Source of the DNA: Maniola hyperantus | Lineage: Eukaryota; Arthropoda; Insecta; Lepidoptera; Nymphalidae | Reading direction: 5' to 3' | Length of the DNA stretch: 64,000 nt | NCBI RefSeq assembly: GCF_902806685.2 | Contig: NC_048550.1 | Span: forward strand, 5,375,383 to 5,439,382 | Shown here: piece after piece, positions 1 through 11,174 of the stretch | Position numbering within the stretch: position 1 is the first letter of the stretch | How the letters are laid out: each line of letters starts with the position of its first letter | Position numbers and translations under genes: made by a program | The notes under the pieces: model-generated | Told to the model about the DNA's origin: nothing | Databases searched by the model: none | Seen by the model: the letters and a program-made list of their open reading frames with translations, nothing else

Positions 1-180
1 CACGAATATCACAACCTAAAAAATTATATTCCATTTAGATCGGCAATAAATTAAATTAAATAAATTTAGGAACAGTAATTCTAACAATCTACAATCTTTC
101 TCGTTGGTCATGTCCTTCATATTGGATTTGGCACGACATACACACAATATTTAGTACAAGTGAGGGTGGGTGTGTAAAGA

Positions 181-405
181 TCGAGGATTAGCCTAGACGG
201 TCAGTTCCATCTACGTTGGTAACTATTTTTTCGGGAGTTCAATCCCGGGCACGCACCTGTAATTTTTCGGAGTTATGTGCGTTCTAAGCAATTAAATATC
301 ACCTGTTCAATCGGAAGGAAAACATCGTGAGAAAACTCGCATGCGCATGCCTGAGAGTTCTCTATAATATTCTCAAAAGTGTGTGAATCTGCACCGCCTT
401 AAAAA
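181..405 (+). repeat. tRNA-derived SINE, 3'-truncated
   Basis: A degenerate A box (TAGCCTAGACGG) is followed by a good B box (GAGTTCAATCCC) and then by a body reading AAGCAATTAAATATCAC and GAAGGAAAACATCGTGA. The same body occurs in the fuller copy at 20842-21175, so this is one family. It sits in what should be an intron of the RAB28-like gene. The rest of 1-529 shows no exon I can recognise. Confidence 0.75.
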
Positions 406-529
406 CACTTCAAAAGCACATAGCCTGGTCCTTCCGACTAAGAAACCAACGTTTAACCCAAATCACTAGGTTATCGCACCAACATAAAGACATGAAATCA
501 TAATCCTGTTAGTTGTCCGTATAGCTCAC

Positions 530-1150
530 ATCCGAAGCGTACAAGTAGTTAGGCAGCATGGTGGTGGCCAGCGCCGCGCCCGCCACGTCGCAAAGCTGCA
601 GCGCGGCGGGGGGCCGCGCGCCCGCCCACTGCGCCGCGCTCACCTCCGCGCCCTGCGTGCCGCCCCACGACACGCCACTGCCGCCCAGGTACCGGTTGCA
701 AATGCTACTCTATAGAACACAAATATCGCCAAGGTTTATCCATAGAACGACTAGTGATGCAAGGGAAAGACGAAGCACGCAGCAGATCACTCATAACTTG
801 GACGGAACAATTATTTTTTAGTTTAGTTCATTTTTAGACTGAGTAGTTAGTATAAACTAGAACTAAAATAGGAACTAGATGGTGGTAAGTTTAATTTAGT
901 CATGGGGCAGTAAAAACGAGTAAGTAACGAATATTTGGCGCTATTTCCATGTGCAAGAAGTAGGTAGAAGGAAAGATATATTAATAGAAGAAATGATTAT
1001 TATTTTTGCTACTTTCAAATTTTAAAAATCATCATAAAAATATCGCATGAATAAATTGGCAATATTACTTACCTTTCCAGTCAAGGGTTCCCCAACTAGA
1101 GTAATTTTAATAACTTTTCCAGAGTTTTCTTCTTCTTCAGTGTCAGACAT
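530..1150 (-). CDS. RAB28: RAB28-like small GTPase, first two coding exons (gene continues past the left edge)
   Basis: Exon 1 is 1073-1150 (ATG at 1150, 26 codons, ends AAG|GTAAGT) and exon 2 is 530-709 (60 codons, acceptor TATAG|AGT, donor GAT|GTGAGC). Both junctions are phase 0. The product starts MSDTEEEENSGK, like the acidic start of RAB28, and has a P-loop GEPLTGKSS at about residues 20-28 and a segment LQLCDVAGAALATTMLPNYL that aligns with the RAB28 G3/switch II stretch. RAB28 is a farnesylated Rab-like GTPase linked to cilia and vesicle traffic; that role is family knowledge. Oddities: the usual DxxGQ reads DVAGA, so the catalytic Gln is replaced by Ala, and the preceding Trp is Cys. 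Exon 2 is extremely GC-rich against an AT-rich setting. The C-terminal half lies outside the window, so the subfamily call is good but not certain. Confidence 0.72.
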
Positions 1151-1487
1151 TTCTCATTGCCAAATTAGAAAATTTCTAAATGTTTTTACGATAAATTGTA
1201 ATGTTCAGTTAAACACAAAAGTTTGAAACAACAGTGTTTTGAGAAGTTTTGTATATTACAGTCAAAATGTACTGTGTGCTAAACTCTGTTTGTATTCTTT
1301 GGTTACCATGGTTACTGCAAGTTATTTTAGGAGTAACAATTCTATATCATAATATCAATGAGTAACAGGTAACAGTGAAAATGAATTATTACCTCCACAA
1401 AAATTCTCCCCTTCAAATAAGTTTTCAAATATTTCAGTAGTTTTACTACTCATTTTTTAAAGTGTTCTACTCATTGTTTACACCATT

Positions 1488-1690
1488 TTGTAAAGTGGTG
1501 GCTGAGTTTATTGTGGGCTCTTCTCAGACGTGGGCGCATTTGGAGCCCTCGTAGCTTTAGTTTTAAGTTTACGACATTTATTATCACCCCTATATCATCT
1601 TGCTAACAAAATTCTGATCATCAAAAGGAGTAACATGTTACCTATTTTGAATAAATTATTTGCCTTTGCCTTCTTGAAAGAGTTAAAATT
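1488..1690 (+). repeat. Retroposon fragment, 'TGTGGGCTCTTCTCAGAC' family
   Basis: Contains TGTGGGCTCTTCTCAGAC, CCCTCGTAGCTTTAGTTTTA and TACCTATTTTGAATAAAT, and ends in degraded TTTGCC units. Two more copies lie at 7421-7712 (+, tail of repeated TTTGAC) and 37312-37452 (-). A short repeated 3' tail suggests a LINE-mobilised element. The copy lies between RFC5 exon 4 and the RAB28-like exon 1. Confidence 0.7.
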
Positions 1691-1895
1691 GTACACAATA
1701 TATAACTGATACTAAAAATTTATTAATGCAAGAAGGTAAATAATGTTACAGCTTTCATGATTGTTTATTAACTCTCTTACTTGTATCTGGCACATTTTGA
1801 GACCTGCCACTTTAGTTAAGATTTGAGTATGAACCTTGAACAAATGAACACCAATGTTACAGTTATTTTTAATAATTTGAATGAATATTACTTAC

Positions 1896-3727
1896 TTCGT
1901 CTTAATGCATTCTGTGCATCGTTGGTCATGGCGTCAGCTTCATCCAGAATAATCAGTTTTGGTCCCGCTTTAAAAATTGTTCTTGTGGAAGCAAAACTCA
2001 AGATCTGCCCTCGCACAATCCCTATGCCTCTGTCATCTGATGCATTAAGTTCTAATACCTGCAAATTACAAAAAGTCAAAGCTTTACTTTGTTTATAGTT
2101 TTTATTACTTGAAATATCCATAAACTTTAAATAAGTAAAAAAAAATTGAAGCCAGAGATACAGATTCAGGATCTGCTCCAAAATCCATACTAATATTATA
2201 AATGCGAAAGTGTGTCTGTCTGTCTGCTAGGCTTTCACGTCTATCCATTCAACCGATTTTGACGAAATTTGGTACAAAGATAGCTTGCATCTCGGGGAAG
2301 GACATAGGATACTTTTCATCCCAGAAAATCTAAGAGTTCTCACGGAATTTTAAAAAAAAACCTAAATCCACGCAGTCGCGGGCATCATCTAGTATTAAAT
2401 AAAAGTAAAAAATAAAAAATTGTATTTACTTAAGTAAGTGAAGTAAATTTCGTCTTTTATGTATATCATTTTCAAATTTAATCTTTAATTCACTGTGGGA
2501 GTTCAATAGCATTTGTACAGTACCCTGCAGGAAATATTGCACTTGGAACTTACAAGAGATAACGGTTTCATAGTCTGTCATTAAGCTCAACAAAACATCA
2601 CATAGGTATGAGTGACAGAGACAGGGCCGGCCCAAGCATATTCAGCGCAGGGGTGCAAAAGTTAGCCTTGGTCCGTGGGCCTGTGGCATTTTGCCCGGCT
2701 GGCTATGCTCGCGGCTCTGCTGGCGTGGTCTCAGTGTAGTAGGTACCTATCGAAATTTATGGCAGTCACCTTGCGCTCCCTAGGACCCTGCGCCTGGGTG
2801 CACCGCACCCCTTGAACCCCCGGGTAAAGACGGCCCTAGACAGAGACACTGTGAAGCAGAAATCTCTATTTAAAGTTTGATGTGCAATATTTCCTGCTAC
2901 TGTAACTATTAGTGTTAAATTACTAAACAGGTAGTTTGTAAATTGACATGACAATTGTGAAAAAATATGAACCAATAATTGTGTCAGATTATTTCTTACC
3001 ATAGAATTAAACTGCTGGGGTCTGTACATTTGTCTGGCACATGCAAGGATAGTGGATGTTTTGCCAGTACCAGGCGGTCCATAGAACAGTAAATGAGGCA
3101 TCTGATTTTCTTTCATAAATTGACTAACTAAAAATATGAATAAAAACATTTTGTACACACATTACTATGAAGGCTGAGCGTTTCTTTTGAAAACATGAAA
3201 TACTAAAACTAGCGTAGCCAGCAGGTCTAACTTTCCAGTTTATATATTGTAAGATAGTAGGACGTAGGTAGGTAGTTACCACTCAGCTAATATCAAATAG
3301 GTACCGTTAACTTTTAAAATTCACCAAGTTCTCCTTTGCCTAAACAAAGTCTAGCATTATATTCTGTTCGTCTTTATATTTATAAAACGAAGTCACTAGG
3401 TAAGTAGGTACAATAGAATAAGATATGTCCCTAGTTGAAAATGTTCTAAAAACTTACTTGTTTGAATGATATCATCGTGGGACACTAAGTCTTCTAATTT
3501 AGACGGGCGATATTTCTCAACCCTGAAAGAAATAATAGGTATAATACTTTTATTGAAGAGGTGTTCTTATTTTTTAACCGACTTCAAAAAAAGGAGGAGG
3601 TTCTCAATTCGTCGGAATCTTTTTTTTTGTATAAGGTATGTACCTACCTATTTGAACTTAGTCAAATTTTAAAGAAAAAAGTACCTACTTACCATGGCAA
3701 ATTTTTACTAACTTCTCCAACAGTCAT
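1896..3727 (-). CDS. RFC5: Replication factor C subunit 5, 5' exons only
   Basis: Four exons splice cleanly: 3693-3727 (ATG at 3727), 3458-3522, 3000-3127 and 1896-2058, giving 130 codons. All donors and acceptors are GT-AG with matching phases. The product has VEKYRP near the start, Walker A GPPGTGKTS (about residues 48-56), the RFC box LNASDDRG, and Walker B LIILDEADAM. This is the N-terminal AAA+ half of the clamp loader small subunit that opens and loads PCNA; RFC5 orthologues are about 330-340 aa. The last exon ends in phase 1 after NALRR, and I find no exon for the rest of the ATPase lid or the collar in 1-1895, where the RAB28-like exons begin instead. The gene may continue outside the window around the RAB28-like gene, be a truncated duplicate, or be affected by an assembly join. 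Confidence 0.88.
2187..2397 (-). repeat. Metulj/RTE-like dispersed repeat, full copy
   Basis: Read on the minus strand it begins with a degraded GATGCCCGCGACT and ends ACACTTTCGCATTTATAATA. The body contains the common GGATGAAAAGTATCCTATGT and AAATTTCGTCAAAATCGGTT segments. It lies in RFC5 intron 3. More than 20 relatives occur in this window. Confidence 0.75.
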
Positions 3728-5505
3728 ACTCGTTTGAATTACTAATATTTATTACACAAGAAAGTTAAACAAATTATTAGAAAAGAATTCTAATTCACAA
3801 AATGCGCCAAAACTTTCGTTGATTTATTTTGACAAGTTACTTTGACCACAGACCAATAACTTATAGGATACAGACCGCTAACTCCATAGACGATGTTTGT
3901 TTCAGTAGTAAGGGGAAGTGGGAGGCAAGGAATTTATATAACAAATTGTCATTGTAGTAGTGATTGTCTGTCTCACATTTTATTGGTTTTTACTATGAGA
4001 ATCCACAGGACCATCTCTTTCTAACTTTATATAATATATAGCAATTATATGCCCGGATTGTCGTAAATTAGGGATGGCGTGACAGCAGGAAAACCGTAAC
4101 TTTTTAGTGATGTCCTTTTTACAGATTTTAACGGTTTTGCTATTAATTACCGATTTTCAGTATTTATCGGTAATCCTACTAATAATTATTTAGGAATTTA
4201 GTTTTTCAAAAGAAAAATCAAACAAATTTATCAAAATATAAAAACTTTATTTAGAATAAATAATAAGCGACTCTACCACCGGTTCGGAAAGCAGATTCTA
4301 TTGAGAAGAGCCGGCAAGAAACTCAATAGTTGCTCTCTTTTTTGTAGTGTATTACATTATTTTAAGACTTGTATTCTATTTTAATTCTAAAGATTTTAGG
4401 TCTAAAATAGTTTTGTACCAGCTAAACAATGATGGGTTTGGATAGATATAACGCATGCTGTAGGTGCATATTTAAGTCAGCAGAAAGTGTATTGACATTA
4501 TATAAGTCTTATGCAGGGTGCACATTTAATTAATTAATTATCTTTGCCATATTTAGTTGATACAAAATACATAAAATGAATAATACAATAAATTTATTCG
4601 ATCAATAGAAATGTCATCCTAAAAATAAGTGCAACCTCATAGTGCAACCCGCGCAACCGCCTCAACCCCTTGCACAGCTTAATCAATCTTATTATTTTTA
4701 GGTCAAAAAGGTTTTAAGGATCGTTACATTACATGAGTGTGAAAATCATACATTTGAAAACCACGCGTGTTACTTGCAACTCCGCACCACTAAAACTGTG
4801 GTTGCACCATCAAGCATATTTTTAGGATGATTGTAATTTTTTCATCCCAAAAACTCGAATTTTTAAATTATAATGATAAAGATTTATACAATACAAAATC
4901 ACTGCAACAGCCAGAGCTTCAATGAGGATATCAGCTGTGTTTTAAAATATTTACGAAATTAGATGATTATGCTTCTATTATAAAATAAGAACAAAAAGTT
5001 TTTTTCCAAAAAACATATTAACTTAGAAAACTAATAAGTTTTGAAGTAGGTATTCAAAATATTACTTTAGAATTATAAGTGATTGCACAGGCGGATTGCG
5101 AGTTTTATATATATACTAGGTATTTAACATTTTACTTATGTGGTTAAGAATTTAGAAGCGCTCAATGAGGCTATAATTTAAAATATTATACTAGATAGAT
5201 ACATTATGAACCTGTCAGTATGCTGTATAACATATTATATTGGAGTGCAATCATCATCACATCAAAAGAAAAGTCTCGATTTACTGACTGACTCATCAAC
5301 ACCCAGCCCAAACACTTGGACCTAAAAAGTTGAAATTTTTGAAGCGAAATGCAATTTTCTAAATTACCACGGGATAGAGAATAAAGAGAAATAGAATTCC
5401 ACCTGAGTGAAGCCATGGCGTGTCAGTTAGTCTGCGAACGGAAATGGCAAAATGATACGACTTTAATGTTGTTCAAGAGAGATAAAATAATAAAGTTAAT
5501 CTTAA
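3728..5505. other. Gap upstream of RFC5: no gene seen
   Basis: AT-rich sequence between the RFC5 start codon and the repeat downstream of the transposase gene. It should hold the RFC5 promoter, though I see no clear core motif. About 4255-4345 matches a retroposon tail also seen at 23930-24035 (shared core GAAG/AAC/GCCGGCAAGAAACTC). No reading frame here resembles a known protein. Confidence 0.6.
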
Positions 5506-5507
5506 TA

Positions 5508-5722
5508 TATAAAAGGAAAAGGTGACTGACTGACTGACTGACTGACTGATCTATCAACGCACAGCTCATACTACTTGACCGATCGGGCTGAAATTTTGCA
5601 TGCAGATAGCTATTATGACGTAGGCATCCGCTAAGGATTTTTAAAAATTCAACCCCTAAGGGGGTAAAATAGGGGTTTGAAATTCGTGTAGTCCACGCGT
5701 ACGAAGTCGCGAGCATATGCTA
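5508..5722 (-). repeat. Metulj/RTE-like repeat, 'TGACTGACTGA' subtype
   Basis: On the plus strand it begins TATATAAAAGGAAAAGGTGA followed by six TGAC units, contains TAGCTATTATGACGTAGGCA and CCCCTAAGGGGGTAAAATAG, and ends GAAGTCGCGAGCATATGCTAG. The same subtype occurs at 36733-36960, 39135-39357, 51832-52050 and 59594-59800. It lies just past the transposase stop codon. Confidence 0.75.
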
Positions 5723-5769
5723 GTGAACATTAAAACATCAATTCAAACTTTTAACAGTGGCTTAAAACC

Positions 5770-8700
5770 TTAATTACTTTTGCGACGTACAGTTCTATAG
5801 CTTGCGCCTTTAGTAACTTTTGTCGCAATCAAATTTTCCATTTCCTTTCCCTTTTTTCTCGAATCAACATTATGTATTCTTCTATTGAAGTTAATACACC
5901 ATTGTCTAACTTGCATTCTTATTACGAACAACCAAAAAGCTTTTAAAAAATCTGATTTATGCTCAACACAATCAAACCAAGATGTATTAATTTGTTCGAA
6001 TTTGTTAATTAAATCTGAATATATGTAAACCTTACATATGTCTGGCAAAATTTTTTCAATGATAGATATACAATCCCATACCAGGGACAACAATTGATTG
6101 GATGGGTAGTACAATTTTTTGTTACTTGAATCAAATTCTTTCATTTCAATTAAAGTATGAAATGATTTAATTTCGTTAGACAATAGTGTATTTCGGCAAT
6201 TTGGGCATTGCTCACAATTTAACTTTGGAAATAAATACCGACAAACTGCGCCGGCAATATAAGACAAAGCATTCGTTTGAAAAACGTTTTCAGGTGGAAC
6301 ACATTCTTCAATAAAATTTACGTTATGAATATCAGAACTGTAATCAACAAATCGTGTATCAAGTTTTGGTCTACTTACCAAATTACTTAGAGTACCGAGC
6401 ATTTTATCACTATCGGCGGCGCAATTCGCATACAGAGATTTCCCGGTTGTAATGTTATTGATCAACAATGTTTTGAACAATGAAACAAAATTATGACAGT
6501 CCGGGTGTGTGCTAGAACCACCCTGACCTCTAATCTGAGAAAAGAAATTTTCCAGGGGATCCTGGTTTAAACGCGTCAGACTCAAAAATTTAATGCCTGA
6601 GATTAATCTAAGATCTGACCAAAGATGTTTTATAGTTTTAATGTCGTGTATAAAATTTCTTAAACACAATGGCTTACTTTCTCTTGAATCTGACGCATCG
6701 AATTTCATTGATTCTAGTTTCTTCACTGCTTCATTCCAAAAATCAAGATGAGTTGAATTTATAGATAAAGAATTACATAGGTCAGTACTGGAATAGCCGG
6801 AGGAGTTCAGGCTGCTGAATAAATTATGAATCAATAAAAGGATCTCAGCAGTGAAAAGTCCATTATCAATGTTTACAGATGGAGGACAATAACCATGTTC
6901 CAGTTGTAGTTGACGATAAGTGTTCATCTGTATTCTTAAGCTGTGGGCCACATCTCTGCTGAAGACTTGCGCAGCAAGTTTCACCTGTAATGCATAGTTA
7001 TTTTTTATTAGATATGTTAATAAACTAAATTTGATAATGCTATTTAGATTTAAAGTAAACATTTCCGTTGTACACAAACTCTAAGCTAAACTAAAATGGT
7101 ACGTCTAAATCTATTGCTATCCCTTTCATAATGTTGCTTGCGGAAAAGGAAAGCACTAGATTTAGACCAGTTAATTTAGTTTAGTTTAGAGATTGTGTAC
7201 TAGAGAATCGGCCCAATTGGGCTTAAAATATAATTAAAGAATTTAAATGAGTGGGTTGGAAATTCATAAGGATTCAAATTTTTGTTTAAAAAATTATCTT
7301 CTATGCTCATAACTATACTATCCTCAACCTAATTATCCTAATCCTAATAATATTATAAATGTGAAAGTGTGGATGTTTGGATGTTTGTTACTCAATCACG
7401 CAAAAACAGCTGAACTTTAAATGATAAGCAAGCTTGGGAATGAGTTGCTTAACGACTTTGTGATAGTTCTAATAAGTTTCAATAATTTTGTAAAGTGGTG
7501 ATAATAAAAAGAATACCCGGCTGAGTTTGTTGTGGGCTCTTCTCAGACCTGGGCGCGTTTGGAACCCTCGTAGCTTTAGTTTTAAGTTTGCGTTATAATT
7601 ATCACCACTATATTATCTTACAAATCTAACACTATACCAGACAATCAATAAGAGTAATTTATTACCTATTTTGAATAAATCATTTGACTTTGACTTTGAC
7701 TTTGACTTTGAACGGCTTTGGATGAAATTTGGAATGGAGATAGATTATACCCTGGATTAACACATAGGCTGCTTTTTATCCCGGAAAATCAAAGAGTTCC
7801 CGCGGGATTTTGAAAAATGTAAATCCACGCGGACGAAGTCGCGGGCATCACCTAGTATGCTCATAATTATCTTCGACACTATTGGGCGCCGACCCTGGTT
7901 ATTGGTACTTCTTGTTTTCATGGTGTCTATGTGATCATGTGATGAGAATTTTGTAAGCTGAAACTTAAAATGGACCAACAACAGGGTCTACAACCCATAG
8001 TTTCGGAGATAGTGCTTTCAAAAACGTGATCACATAGACACCACGAAAACAAGAAGTTTTAGTACCAACAACTAAGGTCTGCGCACCGTAGTTTTATTGG
8101 ATTTTTCCATGGCAAGGACATTATCACAAAGCTATTGTTACAAAGCAAAAGTTACTTGCCTTCATCTTGTCATATGAATTTGGTTTCACATGTTTGTCTG
8201 TTAATTTGGTAGACCACCCAACACCTGCCACACCATCAACAGCAAACAGCTTCTCAATGTAGTCCCACTGAGCACGCTGACTCCCGATGAGCAAGTCCTT
8301 CTTCTGAAAATTATTGCGGAAACATTTGAGTAAATGTGGGACATCATATATATGATATATTTTGTTTCCTTCGATGACATAATGTATTATATTACACCCA
8401 TCGTTGCCACTTCGAAGTAAATCTTCGCGTGCATCAGCTATTAATGAGTTTATCGCAGCAACATTGGCAGAGCCTTGATCTGATACTGTTGATCTCAAAA
8501 CAAATCCTGTCTTTAATATTTCCTTAGTTAGTTCTTTAATAATGTTTTTTAGAAAGAAGGTTTTAATTCCATCTCGTACAAAATAAAATGCTATAGGTAG
8601 CTTCCAAGGTAAAAATATGCCCCGTAACATAAACACTAAAACTTTGTCAGCAACATTGTTAGTGCGTTCACCACCTCCTAGATCTTCAAATCCTTCAATA

Positions 8701-10127
8701 ACACCGGTATGAAAATTAAAAAATAAATTTTTGTTAATTGCCATTTCGTCAAACAGCAATACACATTGTAACCCCATACAATTTTTATTTTTAGCAGCAT
8801 CTGCCAAATGCTGAAAAATAAAATCATTAATACCTGGTCTTAAAGGTATATTATTTAATATAGAGCCTATAGTGGATTGAGCTGGTAATCTTAATCTTTT
8901 TTGCAAATATCTGTAGCACCTTGGACTTAATTTATATAAAGAAAGCGCAAAAACTTTTTCTTCGTTAGTGTATCTAGAACCTCTAGATTTCACACCAGAT
9001 AGTCGTAACTGTGAATCTACTAATAATTTGCCGAAATTACTCAAAATAGGATATTTTGTGATAAAGAATTTTATTTTATCAGAAACTGTTTGCACCTTTG
9101 CCTTAAACTTATTATATCTGATAGTCATGTTCCGTAATTTTATTTTTAATGTTTTATTACCCTGACGTAGCTTCTGCTTACGAGGGGTTTCTTGATTTTT
9201 ATCTAAACGTACTCTAGGAATTATGTCTGGCTTTTTATGATGAGATCTAGAATGTGTTCTTTTACGTTTTGGTGTAGTCTGTAAAGCAGACCCAACTTCA
9301 GAAGGCATAGGATCAGACGGTATCAAAGTTGTAGCCTGTGAATTGGACACATCCTCTGAAGAGATGGGATCAAATGGAATGGGACTTGGAGTACGCAGAG
9401 CAGACACATCCTGAGAAGGCATGATATCTGACAGGATGGAACTTTTAGTCTGTAAAGCAGACACATTTTCGGAAGACATGGGAACAGACGGAATGAAACT
9501 TTGAACATCCTCAGAAGGAAAGGTTGTCTGTGAAGCAGATACCACTTCAGAATGCATGGACTCATGAGGAGCAGGACTCAGTGGTTGTGAGTAATGAGTA
9601 ATAGAAGTTGTTGGCTCTAAAATAGACTGCTGAATTAAATCTGGTGACTTCTGTTTGTCAGGAATCGGGATATTTGGCAAGGGGTTTACTAAATCAATAG
9701 GACTTAAAATAACAGAAGCTTGCTCATTCTTACTTTGGTTGTCTGATTGTGAAGTCGATGGGATATCGACTATGTTAACATCGAAGGGTTTACCACGCTG
9801 TAAAGGGGATATCTCTAGAAATTTGTCAATTTTAAAATGTACTGGTTTAGTACCTTTTAGGGTTTTTAGTTTAGTTTTAGGGTTTTTAGAAGACTGTGTA
9901 ATATGCAAATTCAGCGTGGGAATTGAATCTTTTGTCAATCTATTATTTACGATATACCGAGGTAAGAAATGGGATTCGCAAATCCTGACATTTTCTAATT
10001 GCCTAAGGGAGTACTTACGCAAATATGGACAGTTAAACAACCATGCCTTCCATCTAGTTGTGTCGGTAAAAGGTACGGCGTGTAAATGTAAGGTGCTTTT
10101 ACACTTAGGTACACTACACTGCCTCAT
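5770..10127 (-). CDS. THAP-domain P-element-type transposase (THAP9-like), intact two-exon gene
   Basis: Exon 1 is 8160-10127 (ATG at 10127, 656 codons) and exon 2 is 5770-6984 (404 codons plus stop), 1060 aa in all. The donor is AAG|GCAAGT and the acceptor TTACAG|GTG, a GC-AG intron; the join gives MKVKLAAQVFS, the conserved P-transposase sequence. Residues 1 to about 85 form a C2CH THAP zinc finger (C4, C9, then VRICESHF). About 150-310 is low-complexity sequence with repeated (S)EDVSALQT-like units and then a basic KRKRTHSRSHHKK patch. The RNase H-like transposase has LLFDEMAI (first Asp), TVSDQGSANV (second Asp), IYDVPHLLKCFRNN, and NQDPLENFFSQIRGQGG carrying the acidic Glu. No stop or frameshift interrupts the frame. 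I could not find P-type terminal inverted repeats flanking it. It may be an autonomous element or a domesticated gene; the repeat-filled intron favours an old, immobile copy. Confidence 0.88.
7070..7200. repeat. Fold-back MITE in transposase intron
   Basis: The two ends are imperfect inverted repeats of about 55 bp: the left arm starts GTACACAAACTCTAAGCTAA and the reverse complement of the right arm starts GTACACAATCTCTAAACTAA. There is no coding capacity, so it is a non-autonomous DNA element. Confidence 0.75.
7345..7857 (-). repeat. Metulj/RTE-like repeat split by a later retroposon
   Basis: The left part (7345-7420) ends ACTCAATCACGCAAAAACAG-CTGAAC, and the right part (7712-7857) resumes GAACGGCTTTGGATGAAATT. 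An uninterrupted relative at 59843-60052 shows these parts are normally contiguous. The segment between them is the retroposon at 7421-7712. Confidence 0.75.
7421..7712 (+). mobile_element. Retroposon nested in a Metulj-like copy
   Basis: Contains TGTGGGCTCTTCTCAGACCT and TACCTATTTTGAATAAATCA and ends in repeated TTTGAC units. GAAC at both junctions is a plausible short target-site duplication. It belongs to the same family as the copies at 1488-1690 and 37312-37452. Confidence 0.72.
7886..8087. repeat. Fold-back MITE in transposase intron
   Basis: The left arm contains CTTCTTGTTTTCATGGTGTC and TATGTGATCATG. The right arm is its reverse complement with few changes (CATAGACACCACGAAAACAA). Arms are about 55 bp, separated by about 90 bp. 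Confidence 0.75.
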
Positions 10128-10504
10128 ATCGGATAAAAAGGATACTAGGTAGGTATTTAGAAACACTAACAATTATTACTAAGCCTAAATTAGGTAGGCA
10201 AGTTTAAAGAGCACATCCACTATATCTCTAAATTAAAACAATCCCTTAAAAAACTGAAAATAGAAATATAAAACGAATATCCTGTTATAACTGCAGCACA
10301 CTTCCAGGTTTAAACCACAAGGTTTACAACTCTCGCAATAGGAGAAAAATTAAGTTTTTTAGGTTAGGTTATAAAATCTCTCAAAACCGACATCACGTTT
10401 TTATTTTGAAATTCTATGTAATGAAAGCCGATTGGAGCTAATCACCGACCAATAATATTCGAGCAATCTTGAGAGAGTGTGCTGTATGTACATGTGCCTT
10501 TAAT

Positions 10505-10680
10505 ACTGTGACAGAAGGGCTGGCTCATTTTTTGCGCAGCGGATCAGCCTGGCTGTCCAGCGCGGAAATGCAGCCAGTATTCTTGGCACCATTCCACGCG
10601 GTCATGATTTATATAGTAATTAGATAAGGCTAGCTTTAAGTTTTATTGTATTAAAAAAAAAAAAAAAAAAATACTGTGTG
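10505..10680 (+). mobile_element. 5'-truncated LINE tail with poly(A)
   Basis: The plus strand still encodes GDRRAGSFFAQRISLAVQRG followed by NAASILGT, the C-terminal end of a LINE polymerase protein seen in many Lepidoptera. A short 3' UTR and a run of about 19 A residues ending near 10671 follow. A sister copy lies at 18262-18515. This is a dead-on-arrival insertion. Confidence 0.75.
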
Positions 10681-10879
10681 AGTGGAGCGAGATAGTCCTG
10701 TGGATTTCGAAAGAGGAATAGAAAGTGCGAAAGAAATGGACTGATGCATCTTTTATGGCCCTCAGTTGACAGGGCCTGACTTTGACAATGACATTTGATG
10801 ACAAATAGCAGTTAGTTAACTGTTGACTTTTTTAACTGGCTTTCCAGCTCTGGATTCTAGATCTTTTGAGCTGACTATA

Positions 10880-11174
10880 TACTATCAACTTAACCGATCA
10901 ACAATATTTGTATTAAACGTTTTTTATGTGAAAACAAGTAAATACCTAACTCATGAGAAATACAATTACGCCACGAATTCTCAAAGTTTATTTCGCAAAT
11001 AAAGTTGCATGCCTTGTATTGTATTCTTGAAAAAAAAAACAGTTACACGATAAGGGAAAAAAATAGGTTAGCTACGTCTTTGTTTATCACATTAGTAACT
11101 TTATCTGTGCTCTTTTTAGTGAGAATGAGAAAGCAAACGTTCCTATATTTATTACTCTATCTACGATCTCTGGA
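10880..11174 (+). repeat. Dispersed repeat, copy A
   Basis: Shares TAACCGATCAACAATATTTG, TCTCAAAGTTT, ATAGGTTAGCT, TTTATCACATTAGT and GAGAAAGCAAACGTTCCT with the reversed copy at 27751-28062. About 300 bp, without coding potential. Confidence 0.75.

Noticed and set aside
1781..1855. Possible decayed RFC5 exon 5 on the minus strand
   Set aside because: It reads roughly ICSRF...QVSKCARYK, faintly like ICNYL...QSRCTRYK, and ends at a GTAAGA donor. But it has an in-frame stop and only scattered matches, so chance similarity is as likely.
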